A stretch of DNA of 64,000 bases from Oreohelix idahoensis. Lineage: Eukaryota > Mollusca > Gastropoda > Stylommatophora > Oreohelicidae. Shown piece by piece: positions 1-12,302 of this stretch. Made by a program: the position numbers and the translations under genes. The stretch spans positions 33,974 to 97,973 of the forward strand of contig JAMPIV010017773.1 of NCBI GenBank assembly GCA_024509875.1, read 5' to 3'. Each line of letters starts with the position of its first letter. Position 1 is the stretch's first letter. Below the pieces are notes generated by a model. The model was not told the DNA's origin and made no database searches. It saw nothing but the letters and a program-made list of their open reading frames with translations.

Positions 1-670
1 TTACGAGAAAAACCAACAAAGATGTTATTCTTTACCCTGAGATACCTCCTCCTGTTTTCAGTTTACTAATCTATCGCTGTTATCTCTGGCACTTAGGCTC
101 CTAATACAGACGACTTAATCCAAAAGTGGTAGATCAGATAACCTGGAAAAACTACTATTACTAACGGTGGAGAAAAATATTTTTATTTAAAAAACAATTT
201 AAGGAGAAAAAAAGATTTCCTTAAAAAAATTAAACTCCACCCCAAAACTCGCCCACTGAAGTCAGTTAAGAGAAGGGACGTTATTAACTTGACTAAAAAG
301 TCAGAACAAGCCGTCCTTTGCTTAGCTCAACTCTGTTGCTTCAAAAAAAAAAAAAACCCTAGTGATTGATAAACAATCTCGCGAAATAGCTGTCTGTTAC
401 AAAATTACCAAATATCATATGTTCAACAAAGATTATTATCAAAACAAGTTTCCCGTAACTATTGCTGTGGAAAGAAACAAATCCTATATGTGTATGGTCA
501 AACACCCAGTAACTAAGAGCGTTGTCTAGGGGGTAATTATTTATTCCTTAAATCACAAGACAAACTCACAACACACTCTATCTAGATGAAACTTCTGATT
601 CAGTATCAGACTTTAGACATTTATCTAGACTCAAACTTGGATCTTAATCCCGCGACGAGTCGACCATTTA
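1..670 (-). mobile_element. 5' leader of a family 1 Gypsy (Gmr1-like) element, partial
   Basis: Read on the minus strand, this stretch follows the LTR edge at 671 and runs off the left end of the window. It is collinear with, but diverged from, the leader at 59411-60220: shared landmarks are the CTCCTAC-like start, an ACTAACxGT block, a run of A-rich segments and TAGCTCAACTCT. A primer-binding-like site lies at about 645-666 just inside the LTR, resembling the 3' end of tRNA-Pro. No coding sequence is visible here; gag and pol would lie to the left of position 1. The divergence from the 60-kb copy marks it as an older insertion. Confidence 0.75.
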
Positions 671-2445
671 TGTCGTAGATTTTATTGAGATAGGTTGAAG
701 ATGTTTAAGGTCCCGTCTGAGCAGAGGTGATAATGGTAAACTATGTGAGAATAAGGGGTAAGAAATAGCTTTATTTTTCCCAAGGGGGTGAGAGTGTAAG
801 AGAAAGGACAGTCTCTGGATTGAGTAATTGCTCTAGCCCCAGCCTATCTCACGACAATATTTAACTAGACTCCCTTTCTCTCCTGGTACATATACATACG
901 AGTTACACTCCACTTACATATACACAATTCTGTGACATAATACGCACAGACGTGAACCAAGCTATCGATAACATATAATGGGCAGGGGTTTTGACCAACT
1001 CGATAACTTACGGTTTTATTATGTTTATTATCTTAAAAAATCACTTACTTACTTACTTACTTAGTCGTTCCCCTTCTACCATGAGGTGTAGAGGTTTGGA
1101 AGAGAGAGCGCCAGACCATTCTATCAGCTGTCTTCTTCCTGGCCTGGTTCCATTCTAGTCCTCGGTCCTTCAAAGATTGTCTAATGTTGTCCTCCCAGCG
1201 GACTCTGGGTCGTCCTGGAGGTCTGGATCCCTGGCTCTTTGTTTCCCATGCTTGTCGTGGTAGCCGATCTTCTCCCATTCTGCAGACATGGCCAAACCAT
1301 CTTAGTTGGGACTGTTCTATTTGGGTCTGCAGCGGATGGGATTTTAGGCCTTGACGGATCGTCTGGTTGCGGACCATGTCTCTTCTTGTTACTTCAACCA
1401 CTTTCCTCAGATACCTCATTTCTGAGGTTTGGATCTGGCTTTTGTGGGTTGTAGTAATTGCCCACGACTCGCATACATATGTCAAGACTGGGACATAGGT
1501 GGAGCGGTATACAGCCATCTTCGTTTTCTTACCAACTCTTTCTTGCTGAGGAATCCACGATTTATGGCCTGAAAAAGTCTCCCAGCCGCTGCTTTTCGAG
1601 TGGCCAACTCTTCTTTGATGCCTCCCTTTCGGTCTATAATAGCTCCGAGATATTTAAAGTGGTCGACATGCTCCAGGACCTGTTCTCCCAACTTAATCTG
1701 ATGTTTTCTTTCTTCCCGTGATATCACCATGGATTTTGTTTTAGAGCTGCTTATGACCATCCCTCTCTTCTCCAGCTCTTCCTTCCAGACTTGCAGGTTG
1801 GATTGGAGATGTGCCTCTGATTTAGCATGATGAATAAAAGTATATTTATCTCTAATTATCAGTCGCCTAGCGTATATTAATTAATTTAAAGCGTCTGTTA
1901 CTGGGGGAATAGCAAGAAATTAAATTTACTTATTACAGCTGGAACTATTTAATATGCTTATTTAATAAACACATAAATCCCAGTGAAAACATTAACACGT
2001 TAAGGCACTCAAAATTCTAATATATATATGATTACCGCCACACAAGGAAAATGACACTCTCCGTGAATCTCAGATATTCTTTCTATATAAAACTCCAAGA
2101 TTCGCGCTAGCAGATATCACCAATTCCTGGGGCAGACTGATGATGAATTTTCTAAAACTGCGCAAATATACTGAATCGCCCCGATGTCCCCGGGTCTGGC
2201 AAACGCGCACTTGCGAATTTCTTCGTCCATTCTATTATCAGGTGTTAAACAGAGGTTTCATTTCTCGGCTCTGACATGGTAACCTGATCTCCGGTGGTCT
2301 GCCTCTCTGTGGGAATGTCAGTAAGAGATACCGAAATAGTTTTATTTTAAATAGCCAGCAAGCGTGGGAATGACTCGAGTTGTTTAGTTGTAATTAAAGG
2401 AAGGTTTAGTTGTAGTTAAAGAGAGGCTCGATTTTCATCGTCACA
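671..2445 (-). mobile_element. Family 1 Gypsy LTR (5' LTR of the left element), interrupted
   Basis: On the plus strand it starts TGTCGTAGAT and ends TTTCATCGTCACA, matching the edges of the LTRs at 17942-21558 and 52431-54865 (TG...CA). Internal stretches such as TTTAATATGCTTATTTAATAAACAC match the family 1 LTRs weakly. After removing the LINE delta insertion at about 1044-1812 only about 1 kb of LTR remains, against about 2.4 kb in the 52-kb copy, so it is internally deleted as well as diverged. The sequence after 2445 (TAGTTAAAG) is flanking DNA. Confidence 0.75.
1044..1812 (-). pseudogene. LINE delta 3' end, C-terminal part of reverse transcriptase ORF
   Basis: On the minus strand a broken frame encodes the thumb and C-terminal region of a non-LTR reverse transcriptase. 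Visible landmarks are KTKSMVISR, FKYLGAIID, then VPVLTYVCESWAI, LRWFGHVCRMGEDRLP and a basic tail ending GRRGTTK. The pieces lie at about 1482-1815 and 1057-1518 in two frames, so at least one frameshift separates them. The copy is 5'-truncated near 1812 and ends in a (GTAA)n tail (TTACTTAC on the plus strand). It sits inside the family 1 LTR. A second, shorter copy is at 46849-47181. The clade is not resolved; the C-terminal arrangement is seen in RTE- and I-type LINEs. Confidence 0.85.
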
Positions 2446-3513
2446 TAGTTAAAGATCATACTTGCATAAGAAAAACCCCATCGAAATCATGTTCAATCTC
2501 TGAGGGGAAAACTCTGGACAAATTGCACTTTAAAAAAAAAGCCTCCCGGACACCAAAGCTTAAGGTGATAAAGAGGACAAACAGGGAAAAAAGAGGGCAG
2601 ATGGTCACCCTATAATAATAATAATGCTAGCGATTTCGTCTTTTCATTTCCTACCATGTCCCTCGTGTCGTGAATCGATCTGTTTTCAATCACTGCCTCT
2701 ACCATGTTGTCATTTTGTAGAGATATTTCTGTCTCCGTCGTCGTCTTCGTCTTGTCGTTCTGTTGAGGTTAACATACAAATATCCTCACTCCGTTATACG
2801 TGTAATGTTTCCAAATTGAGCAACCACTTATATATTTTCTTTTTCTTTTGTGTTTCTGTCAGTAACTTTCAACTTTTTGTGCGTGTGCACCTGTTTGAAG
2901 ACTTGTCTTATGTCATATATTATTAATATTATTAAAATTTCAACACTGTTAAATTCAGTTAACATCAAGTAAAACATCTGGTTTCAGAGAACTGGAATGA
3001 CCAAGAGGCAGATGGTTAGATACTATTACTGAAATTACACAACAACACGAGCTGTGACAAATGTGGCTCAAGAACGCAAACTTGAGCTCCCCACTACGCT
3101 TCACGACAACAGTGGACGACAAGAAGTCAAGTAAAGTAAGTTCTGACATCAAATTCTGAACAAAAAAACAAAAAAAAAAGCATCAACTGTTTCTATAAAA
3201 ATAAACGCATTTTCCATGAAATATTCACAAGTCGATGTTTCTGTCATTCATTGTTTACCATGAGCTCGCGAGGAGCATAGGCGTTTAAAAAGTTCACACA
3301 ATCTTCCTGTCCTCTGTCATCCTTTCAAGAACTTTTTATGTCATCTTTATTCCTTTTAAGTCTATCTCTGTTTCACATTCTTCAAGTGTTTGTTTTTTTC
3401 GGGTTTTCCCGGGGGTTTTGTAACATGTCTAACCAGGTTAATGGAGAACAGCTTTTTCGCTTCAGGAAGTTAAGAGATCAAAGGATGCCAGATTGCTGCT
3501 ATATTAACTTGGT
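2446..3513. other. No gene seen; weak LINE gamma relic at about 3255-3370
   Basis: I see no coding sequence with family support here. At about 3255-3370 the motif GCGAGGAGCATAGGCGTT followed by CTTCCTGTCCTCTGTCATC resembles, at low identity, the 3' coding end of LINE gamma on the minus strand (compare 51660-51780). The rest is AT-rich unassigned sequence with a short (ATA)n run near 2613. Confidence 0.4.
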
Positions 3514-3527
3514 TATATATTTAGAAT

Positions 3528-3797
3528 TGGAGCCGCGATAGTACAGTGATTAGTGCACTGGCTTCCTAGCTCGGGAGGCCCATTGTTCGATCCCCAATTG
3601 AGGGATTTTTTAGACCGCAAACGGCTTTGGCCATATGAATTGGGTGCCAGAGCAACTTCTGGGAAGTTTAAGGCGGCCGGCATGATGCTGACCACATCAC
3701 CCTTAGTGTGTCGATGGTTAAGAAAGTATGGTCCTAACACCATATTCCTAATATACTTCAATGGGCATGTAACGGGATCCTTTATCTTTACCCCCTT
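3528..3797 (+). mobile_element. tRNA-derived SINE, family S1, full length
   Basis: The element begins GGAGCCGCG and has a tRNA-like head: an A-box-like AGTGATTAGTGCACTGG and a B-box GTTCGATCC, both internal RNA polymerase III promoter elements. The tRNA-unrelated body carries AAGGCGGCCGGCATGATG and ACACCATATTCCTAATAT. It is flanked by a perfect 14-bp TSD, TATATATTTAGAAT, at 3514-3527 and 3798-3811. Other copies are at 19598-19847 and 51107-51384, with a partial one at 51889-52030. Being full length with an intact TSD, it is a good reference copy for the family. Confidence 0.93.
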
Positions 3798-3811
3798 TAT
3801 ATATTTAGAAT

Positions 3812-4720
3812 CAAGTACCTGATTTAACGCCTAGAAGATCATATTAACTAATGTTCGATCGTATGTATGACACATATTGTATTTTTGATGATAAAATATG
3901 TATTATACGCGTGCGGTGAAACTTCTGTACGTTGAAATACGTTGCATCACTGCGTCAAATGTTTCAAAATCTGACAATTTATCTCCAATTGACGCATTTT
4001 ATGCTGTCCTACAGAAGCTTGACAGCTAAAACTAAAAGCAATTTAATTATGTTTATTCTAATATCGAGCACAAATAACATAAAAACAAACAGTTCGTTTA
4101 AAAAAGAATAAATATTACAAACATAAATGTATATTTCAAACACTCGTGAGAAATAAAGAAGTAGAAAACTATACAACAGAAAAACAACAGAAGCGAGTGG
4201 CTTACTGGATAATTGAACCCAGAACCTTCCGAACGGTATCACCGCCTAGCTTCCGAAGCGAAACGCATTATGCGCCAATGACGTAATTTAACCCTATACC
4301 TATGGAAAGCGACCCATGTCAAACCTACGCATATTAATTATTGTGTAATAAGGTATTATAACACGCATTTAATTTTTTTTGCCATAAAATACGTAAAATA
4401 TGCGTATTTTATTCTTGTTCGGTCGAACATTGAAAATAAGGGCTCTTTTTTTAAAATTACTTTTTATTTTAATTGTGACTCTTTCAATTCTGAGTTCTTT
4501 CTATCTTCTGTGTCTTCTGTTCACCAGATGAGGCCCACTTGACTGCAAGTTTGTCATTATATGATTTCTTATATCTACGTTGAGTGTTAAAATACTAATA
4601 GTGTAATTTTTCTCTCAACAGAGATGGGCTGGTCTTTCGTTTGTTCCATTGACGTTTCAGGATAATAGTCTGTTATTATCCTTCTACTTTTTTCTTCTTC
4701 TTCGTACACTCTCAGACGTC
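3812..4720. other. Unassigned AT-rich sequence
   Basis: I see no gene, repeat unit or transposon edge here. Short open frames on both strands are low-complexity and lack family support. Confidence 0.5.
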
Positions 4721-5010
4721 TACTTGAATGTTTCCAAAGAAAGCAGCAGTCAGCTTGAGGCTATTTGCATCTCCGCAGAGCTTTTCCACAAATAGTACTG
4801 GTGACGGACATATGTGCTTTCTTTGTTCCTAATTTGTTGGGATCTTTGAAGCAGATGTTCAGCAGTTATTTTATCAGTGCCACATTTACACTCATTGGTA
4901 GTTCATTATCTTTAGCTTGTTGAATAGATGGTATCTCAATCTGTTGTGTCCAGTCCGGAGCTTAAAGAGTACCACCTGTTCACTTCTGTTGAGTTGATAC
5001 TATGCATCAT
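4721..5010 (-). pseudogene. LINE C-terminal relic (Jockey/R1-like, post-RNase H region)
   Basis: On the minus strand one frame reads LFKLRTGHNRLRYHLFNKLK, and after a frame change it reads ECKCGTDKITAEHLLQ, then VEKLCGDANSLKLTAAFF. This is the recognisable C-terminal module of LINEs that carry a cysteine/histidine motif (CxCG...T.EHLL) after the RNase H domain. At least two frameshifts and one stop break it. Nothing upstream of it is preserved, so it is a 5'-truncated or decayed fragment. Confidence 0.75.
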
Positions 5011-6384
<1,374 letters not shown>

Positions 6385-6732
6385 CGATAGAGAGACAGAG
6401 ATTGATAAATTAATGTCCATTTGTATTACGATTTTGTATAATCAAGTCCTGCCGCAGGGGAGTGAAATGTTAGAGACTTCACCTGTACTGAGCTTCGTGG
6501 GGCGCGGCGACCAGTTCCCTAGTTTGCTGTCTTTCCCTTTTCTAACTCAGGTACTCATTGTTATAGCTGGGTACACTGGGGCGTGACGTGACCTGGCTTT
6601 GAACCTGTTCCCTTTATCTCGAGAATCAAGCGCTCAAAACAACTCTACTCGTGGCATTGCACACAAGTCTGGTGTGACCTCCACCAGTTGCGCCAGCTGA
6701 GTTGGAGAAATTCTCTGGGGTTGTAAGAAAGA

Positions 6733-6795
6733 CCAAAATGACAACCCCAAAATGACAACCCCAAAATGACAACCCCAAAATTGACAACCCCAAAT
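6733..6795. repeat. Short tandem array, 14-15 bp unit
   Basis: Four head-to-tail copies of AAAATGACAACCCC, the last with one extra T. Confidence 0.9.
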
Positions 6796-6856
6796 AACTC
6801 GAAACCCTAGGGATCGGAAACAACAACAGTAACAACCACTAGGGCGCTTATTGTAT

Positions 6857-7036
6857 ATTTCTGTTTTAATAATATCCAGTTAAGGATGGGACTAACAACG
6901 TCATTATGATAAACAAATTTCTGTTTTAATAATATCCAGTTAAGGATGGGACTAACAACGTCATTATGTTAAACAAATTTCTGTTTTAATAATATCCAGT
7001 TAAGGATGGGACTAACAACGTCATTATGTTAAACAC
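6857..7036. repeat. 60-bp tandem repeat, three near-identical copies
   Basis: Three copies of a 60-bp unit containing TAATATCCAGTTAAGGATGG and ACTAACAACGTCATTATG lie at 6857, 6917 and 6977, differing at only a few positions. The start of a fourth copy (ATTTCTG) follows. The near-identity suggests recent amplification. Confidence 0.95.
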
Positions 7037-7399
7037 ATTTCTGCAGATACCATCCTTGCGAAAGTGTAGTCAAATACCTTTGAAGCAGACTTCCTGCAAG
7101 GCGAGCCTAGCTTCAGGGGTGGGACCATGCTCCGTAAGGATGCGCAACAAGTAAATGAATGAATGACGAATGTACTGTCATGGTTTCTGCTGGCCTATTT
7201 AAAACTTCAATAGCAAATTGAACAAACTGGAAAGAGAGATGGTATAGAATCAGAGTGTTAATAAGACAATCTGGTTATCAGCTGTTAAAAGACATACAAT
7301 ACACGTAGGAAACTAGAGAGATAGAAAAAGGACAAAAATGGCCACGTTACATTCGTTCGTGGTGTTTTGCCTTCGCTCTTTCGTTAGTTTGTTATTTTT

Positions 7400-7725
7400 G
7401 TCTTGTCCTCGTTTTGTCATTCTTTCTATCTTCCTGTGTTTCTTTCTTTCCTTCTTTGTTCCTTTCTTTGTTTCTGTCTTTCATTTTTTCTTACTTTTTA
7501 TCTATCTGTTTGTCCTTCTATTTTCTTTCTTTTTCTGTCTATATGTTTGTGTTTCTGTCCCGTGCCTGTCTATCCATTTCTTTATTTCTTTTTCTGTCTA
7601 TTTGTTTGTCTTTTTTTTTCGATTTTTCTTTCCATCTGTTTATCTTTATTTCTGTTCTTGTCTGTGTGTTTTGTCTTTTTTAAAACTTTTCTTTGCTTCC
7701 GTCTTCCTGTTTGTCGCTCTTCTTC
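7400..7725. repeat. Pyrimidine-rich degenerate simple repeat
   Basis: The plus strand is a T/C-rich run of TTTC, TCTG and TATC words. It gives three overlapping long Phe/Leu/Ser-rich frames, which are composition artefacts rather than genes. 7726-8384 contains nothing I can assign. Confidence 0.85.
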
Positions 7726-8384
7726 TGTTTCTTCCGAATACTCACCATTTACTTTTCATTTCGCACAGTATTTGTTTAAAAGTCTTAGACCACGCATTTT
7801 CCTTCACCCGTGCTCATCGCTTTTATTATTAAACAAAAAAGGAAAGTTTCGTTACGTCCTTTATCTTCGCGCCCAGATAATTTGTGTATCCTCTTAACTC
7901 TGAAGAGCTAGTTATATTTAACCTCTGATGCGCATCGTCGAGTTACGCAATCATTCTGAGAGAAGAATTACAGCGCGTTTCCATTTTAAGAACTCTGTTT
8001 CTTAACAAAAGTACAATTAATTTGCTGCCTACGGTTCCATGGTAGGATAGAGCCCTCATAGAATGTCATGTCCTATTAATTGCAAAAACTGAAAAGATAA
8101 TACCAGAATTACTGGATATTCCAGTTCAGTTTTATTATGAGGTTGTGTCACGGAAGGGTAATTTGCTTCCTGAAATAGGTGCAGTGTTGTAAGAAAATCA
8201 TGAGTGAAAATTTATTTTTAAAAGCCGATAATTTGCGGTGAAATTTCCAAGAAAATCGCGGGCGGATTCGTGACAAATTAAGGACCGAAAGAAATGCCAT
8301 TAGGGTGTTTGAAAAGTATATTAAGTCATTATTTTAAAATTATTATATCCTCAATTGTATCTATTGTATATAATGCTTGTCCTC

Positions 8385-8698
8385 ATTATAACCATCATCA
8401 TCACCTCCCCGACGATCATAAGCTTTCAACAAACGTCTGCCAACACTTCCTGTCACGTGCCATCAAGTTCAAGGTCTTTTCATGTCTTCTTCATTCCCTT
8501 TAATGTCTGTCTCCAGTTCTCTTCTCCAGGTGTTCCTTGGTGTTCCTTTACATCTCATACCCTGTGGGTTCCAGATAGGGACTGCCTTGTAAAGCTATCA
8601 GCATGTTTCCTCAATGTGTGTACTATCCATCTCCAGTATATTTTTCTTATCTCTTGTTCCAGTGCCACCTGTCTAGTTCTTGTCATCAGTTCCGCATT
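8385..8698 (-). pseudogene. LINE gamma 3' end relic
   Basis: The minus strand matches the C-terminal coding end of LINE gamma at 42165-42620: segments equivalent to ELMTRTRQV, the RWRWIGHTLRK region and the VFVEGL end are recognisable with frameshifts. It ends in a (GATGAT)n-like tail at 8385-8405. Upstream on the minus strand it runs directly into a 41-bp minisatellite made from its own coding sequence (8699-9005). Confidence 0.8.
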
Positions 8699-9005
8699 AG
8701 TGATCTTATCATACCTGTACAATCCTTTTATTCTACTTTAGTGATTTTATCATACCTGTTCAATCCTTCTATTCTAAATTTGTGATCTTATCATACCTGT
8801 TCAATCCTTCTATTCTACATTATTGATCGTATCATGCTTGTTCAATCTTTCTATTCTACGTTAGTGATCTAATCATGCCTATACAATACTTCTATTCTAC
8901 TTTAGTGATCTTATCATACCTGTACAACCCTTCTATTCTACTTTAGTGATCTTATCATACCTGTACAAACCTTCTATTCTATACTAGTGATCTTATCATA
9001 CCTGT
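8699..9005. repeat. Minisatellite, 41-bp unit, about 7.5 copies, LINE-derived
   Basis: The unit begins AGTGATCTTATCATACCTGT and continues ACAATCCTTCTATTCTACTTT, with scattered substitutions. Read on the minus strand it corresponds to the LINE gamma coding segment just before ELMTRTRQV (CLRRIEGL.... region, compare 42270-42330). A lone part-copy is at about 15692-15725. The period is not a multiple of three, so the array destroys the reading frame. Confidence 0.92.
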
Positions 9006-9846
9006 AGGTTGGGACCAATTGTGGAAGAGCCAATTCCAAAGGAAGTGTGACTTCCCCTTCACCAGAGATACTACCCCTCCCTGACCTCTCCATACACCCT
9101 CTCAGCTCTCACCTGTGGCTCCAAGTAGCTGGTGCATGCACAGCGGCCACACCCCGGTACACCGCCTCCACTGGCGGGCTAAACCAGGTGAGGGTAGCCG
9201 AGGGGGATTCAAACCCTCGGTGAAAAACAGGGCTTGTCTACCTAGTATGTGAAGACTGGATTTGGCAGACTATGCGAACGAAGCCACCAGCTGGCTCAGC
9301 GGATATGAAGGCAACTACCAGCAGCGCGGAGTGGAACGCAAAGAGCACAGCGAGACACTTAGAACGCCCTGGTCATCCACTGCATCCTGTGTTGTCTCCA
9401 GTCGTCTCGATAATATCTTGCCACTGGACCAGATAACTCAGGAAGAGAGAGGGAGGATGACGATTAACGCATATCTTCCTCACTTAAATCCAATTACAGC
9501 GCAAGTCACAGCTTCAGACACTACACCCAAAGACCTGTGGCGATGGGGGAGTGGCGAAACAGAAAGTGTGGATACACTCAAGTTTCAGCCACAATCCTGC
9601 ACACAGGCGGCTCAGGCCATAGGGTCGATTCTTGCTGGAACTTTGAAGCAGTGGCGAGATCCGGCAGCCCCCTGAGCGACTGAGCAGCCCTCTTTAGGAT
9701 CACTCTGCTCACCTCCATGGCATGAGGAAGGGGCTAGATAAGGGGCCCCGAACATAGCCTGCTTCAACCTACTCTGACCAGCTTGACGCGGCTGGAGGGT
9801 ATCCCAAATTCTTAATTATGCGTTCGAACAAAAAATAAGAAAAAAA
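9006..9846 (+). mobile_element. LINE alpha 5' region
   Basis: This GC-richer stretch precedes the endonuclease frame of LINE alpha and abuts the 41-bp minisatellite at 9005. An open frame at 9262-9675 (about 137 codons) may be part of a 5' UTR or a first ORF; I do not recognise its product. Landmarks are GGCTAAACCAGGTGAGGGTA and CCGAGGGGGATTCAAACCC. It is assigned to the LINE by position and by continuity of orientation. Confidence 0.6.
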
Positions 9847-10016
9847 TGAAGGTGCTTACACGTGGAACGTGCGAACATTACTCGACAATACCCTGGCCGA
9901 CAGACCTGAAAGACTGAATGCACTTGTGGCCAAAGAACTGGTGCGCTATAATGTCGATATAGCAGCCCTAAGTGGGACGCGACTACTAGTAGAAGGTCAG
10001 ATTACCGAAATTGGAG

Positions 10017-10665
10017 GTGGCTACCAGTGGCGTATCCTGGTAATGCGAGCTAGGCGTGCTGCTACTTAAAATGAATATGTACGCCTACTATTTAACTTCT
10101 TCCCCTCTTAATTTAAAAACCATCTATATTCAATTACGCAACGATAGTTATTAGGGGTATATGTCAATTATCTCCGAAATACTAATTAACTTACAACTTG
10201 AAACTCACTGTCATTGTAATAATCTGCATTCCCGGCAACTAACACAAATTATCACAAAAAACACTGGACGGACACAGCCGATTTTTACAACTCGAGAGCT
10301 GCTAGGCCACCGCACGCATGTTCGCATTGTATTGACGTATCTGCCCATGACCCCGGTTCACACAAACCAGTCTTTAGACGTGAATCCGAACGGTCCAGCA
10401 CGCATTGTGACGGAATTACCCGAGAAACTTCGGGCGATTGCTACAACCAATAAAAACTGCACTATAAAACGCTTCTGTGAAACTGAAACTAGATGTACTC
10501 GTAGATTCTATGCGGGAAAATCCGTTATCCTGATGCGTGCGGTCCGAAAGCAGAACTTAGAGGAGAAATATTTTATAGAATAATAAATTAAATTTTTATT
10601 TTCCTTCGCGCATAGGTGTGCGCAGCACGCACAGCACACATAGAGAATACGCCACTGGTGGCTAC
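10017..10665. mobile_element. hAT-like non-autonomous DNA transposon with 8-bp TSD
   Basis: The element spans 10025-10657 (633 bp). It starts CAGTGGCGTATCCT and ends AGAATACGCCACTG, so the terminal inverted repeats match over the first 11 bases with further partial pairing (a CGTGCTG block on each side). It is bounded by the perfect 8-bp duplication GTGGCTAC at 10017-10024 and 10658-10665. An 8-bp TSD with CAG-type ends fits the hAT superfamily. It carries no transposase frame, so it would need one in trans. Removing it and one TSD restores the LINE alpha endonuclease frame across GGYT|FYW. Confidence 0.88.
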
Positions 10666-10784
10666 ACATTTTATTGGAGTGGGTGGGACAGCAAGGAACG
10701 GCGTGAGGCTGGCGTTGGATTCGCAATTAAATCTCATATCGTACGTAAACTTGTCAAATCTCCCAAGGGCATTAACGATCGCCT

Positions 10785-11083
10785 AATGACCCTTCATGGG
10801 AGCCGCGCTGGTGTAATGGCTTCGGCGTTGTACTGGCGACCAGGTGTTCATGGTTCAAACCCGGGCGTCGGAGTTTGAAGAAATGTTTACGGCCGGAAAT
10901 TTGACTGAATAGCCTGAACGGCTCCTGTGATAAACCCTCTGTGGATGGGAAGGAGCGAAGCTCCTGACCGGGTTGGAAGGAAAGTCCTCAGGTTCCCCAG
11001 CCTCGCAATGACATGTCATTGGGCCGAAGGGCTGAAAGCCCAAATGCTGCTGGTTAAGGGGAAAAAAAAAATGACCCTTCATG
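10785..11083 (+). mobile_element. tRNA-headed SINE, family S2, full length
   Basis: The element at 10799-11069 begins GGAGCCGCGCTGG with an A-box-like TGGTGTAATGGCTTCGG and a B-box GGTTCAAACCC, and ends in a short A run. Its body carries GGCCGGAAATTTGACTGAAT, a GGAGCGAAGCTCC hairpin and GGGCCGAAGGGCTGAAAGCCC. The TSD AATGACCCTTCATG (14 bp) lies at 10785-10798 and 11070-11083. It interrupts the LINE alpha endonuclease; excision restores the frame. A reverse copy lies in the Gypsy array at 29903-30194. Confidence 0.93.
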
Positions 11084-11229
11084 TCCCACTAGGAAGCAAC
11101 AGAAGTGCCACACTGATCAGTGCATATGCCCTAACAAAGACAAACCCCGAGGAAACAAAAGAAAAGTTCTATGGCGAACTTAAATCTATTATCTCATCAG
11201 TTCCTAAATCTGAGAAACTTATTCTCGGC

Positions 11230-11881
11230 GACTTCAATGCCACCAAACAGGCGTCCTTCTGTCTTGATCGACTGTGTGTGGTACACCCATTTTGGGCCCT
11301 CCCAGTGTTGAGAAACCAGACAGATCGCTGTGTCCGTCTCCGATTTTGCTCACTGTCTCTGGCTTTTTTCTCAGACTTTCGGGTCCTGAGTGTTCCTCCA
11401 CAAATGCCTTCGGGCAGAAGAGGAAACGGCATCCTCGAAACCTTTGGGTATAAGAGGCTCTGTCCGTTTTGGCTGGAATTGACAATGGAAGGATCGATGG
11501 TTTCATAGCGATTAAGTGTACACTTGAGGGCAAGTCCGGACACAATGGGTTAATCACCTGTTTGTCAAACACCACACAATGGGCTAATCACTTGTTTGTC
11601 AAACACCACACAATGGGCTAATCACTTGTTTGTGAAACACCACACAATGGGCTAATCACCTGTTTGTCAAACACCACACAATGGGCTAATAACTTGTTTG
11701 TCAAACACCACACAATGGGCTAATCACCTGTTTGTCAAACACCACACAATGGGCTAATCACTTGTTTGTCAAACTTTTTGATTACATGTTTTGCCCAGGA
11801 GCTTTGTGCTCTTTGGGTCCCCTCTACACCCTGTTTACGGGGTAGACGAGGTTCCGATTATGAGATGAGACTTCAATGCCA
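11230..11881. mobile_element. Unclassified 626-bp insertion with 13-bp TSD and internal minisatellite
   Basis: The insert at 11243-11868 is bounded by the perfect duplication GACTTCAATGCCA (11230-11242 and 11869-11881), inside the GDFNA codons of LINE alpha. It has no inverted-repeat ends, no poly(A) and no clear pol III boxes. Its left part is GC-richer; its right third is a 34-bp tandem array followed by TTTTTGATTACATG and a GATTATGAGAT end. A 13-bp TSD suggests LINE-type target-primed integration of a retroposed transcript. I do not recognise the source. Confidence 0.8.
11541..11778. repeat. Minisatellite, 34-bp unit, seven copies
   Basis: Unit CACAATGGGCTAATCACTTG followed by TTTGTCAAACACCA, starting at 11541, 11575, 11609, 11643, 11677, 11711 and 11745, with one to three substitutions per copy. 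It lies wholly inside the 626-bp insertion. Confidence 0.96.
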
Positions 11882-12302
11882 GAGTAGGCACTGACCACAA
11901 CACCTGGGATGGAATACTTGGAAAACATGGCATAGGCAAATGTAATAGTAATGGGCTCCCATTACTCAGCCTGTGTGCCACACATGATTTGTCCTTCACG
12001 AACACCATGTTTCTCCTACCCACTCGAAATAAAACAACATGGATGCACCCCCGCTCCAAACAGTTGCATCTCATTGATTACGTCGTCACGAGAAGGAGCG
12101 ACAGACGTGACATGAGAGTGACCATGGCCGTGTGTGGTGCCGAATGCTGGACCGACCACAGGCTGATAGTATCAAAACTCAATCTTAACATACAGCCCAA
12201 GCGAAGACACCAGAGTCAGAAACCCATGAAGAGGTTCAACGTCACAAAACGTAAAGCGAAGCAACCGCAGAGAGCTCCTTGGGGGACTTGGACAGCCGTC
12301 TG

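Larger units (their letters stand above)
9847..12302 (+). pseudogene. LINE alpha APE-type endonuclease region, in pieces
   Basis: The frame opens near GAYTWNVRTLLDN and continues through ALVAKELVRYNVDIAALS (9869-10016). It is cut by the hAT-like insertion, resumes at FYWSGWDSKERREAGVGFAI (10670), is cut by a SINE at 10799, resumes through SATLISAYA and LILGDFNA (11080-11242), is cut again by the element at 11243, then continues with [29 protein letters not shown] and [15 protein letters not shown] (11870-12240). The GDFNA and TDH motifs are conserved elements of APE/exonuclease III-type LINE endonucleases that nick target DNA. After excising the insertions the domain is nearly continuous, but small frameshifts remain (for example at about 12290). 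Dead copy. Clade unresolved (RTE- or I-like). Confidence 0.88.

Noticed and set aside
7338..7897. Three long overlapping Phe/Ser/Leu-rich frames
   Set aside because: They are readings of a pyrimidine-rich simple repeat in all three frames, without domain content or splice context.
8699..9005. CRISPR array
   Set aside because: The 41-bp units repeat head to tail with no spacers, and the genome is eukaryotic.
9262..9675. 137-codon frame as an independent host gene
   Set aside because: It sits directly upstream of the LINE alpha endonuclease in the same orientation; more likely LINE 5' UTR or a first ORF, though the product is unknown.
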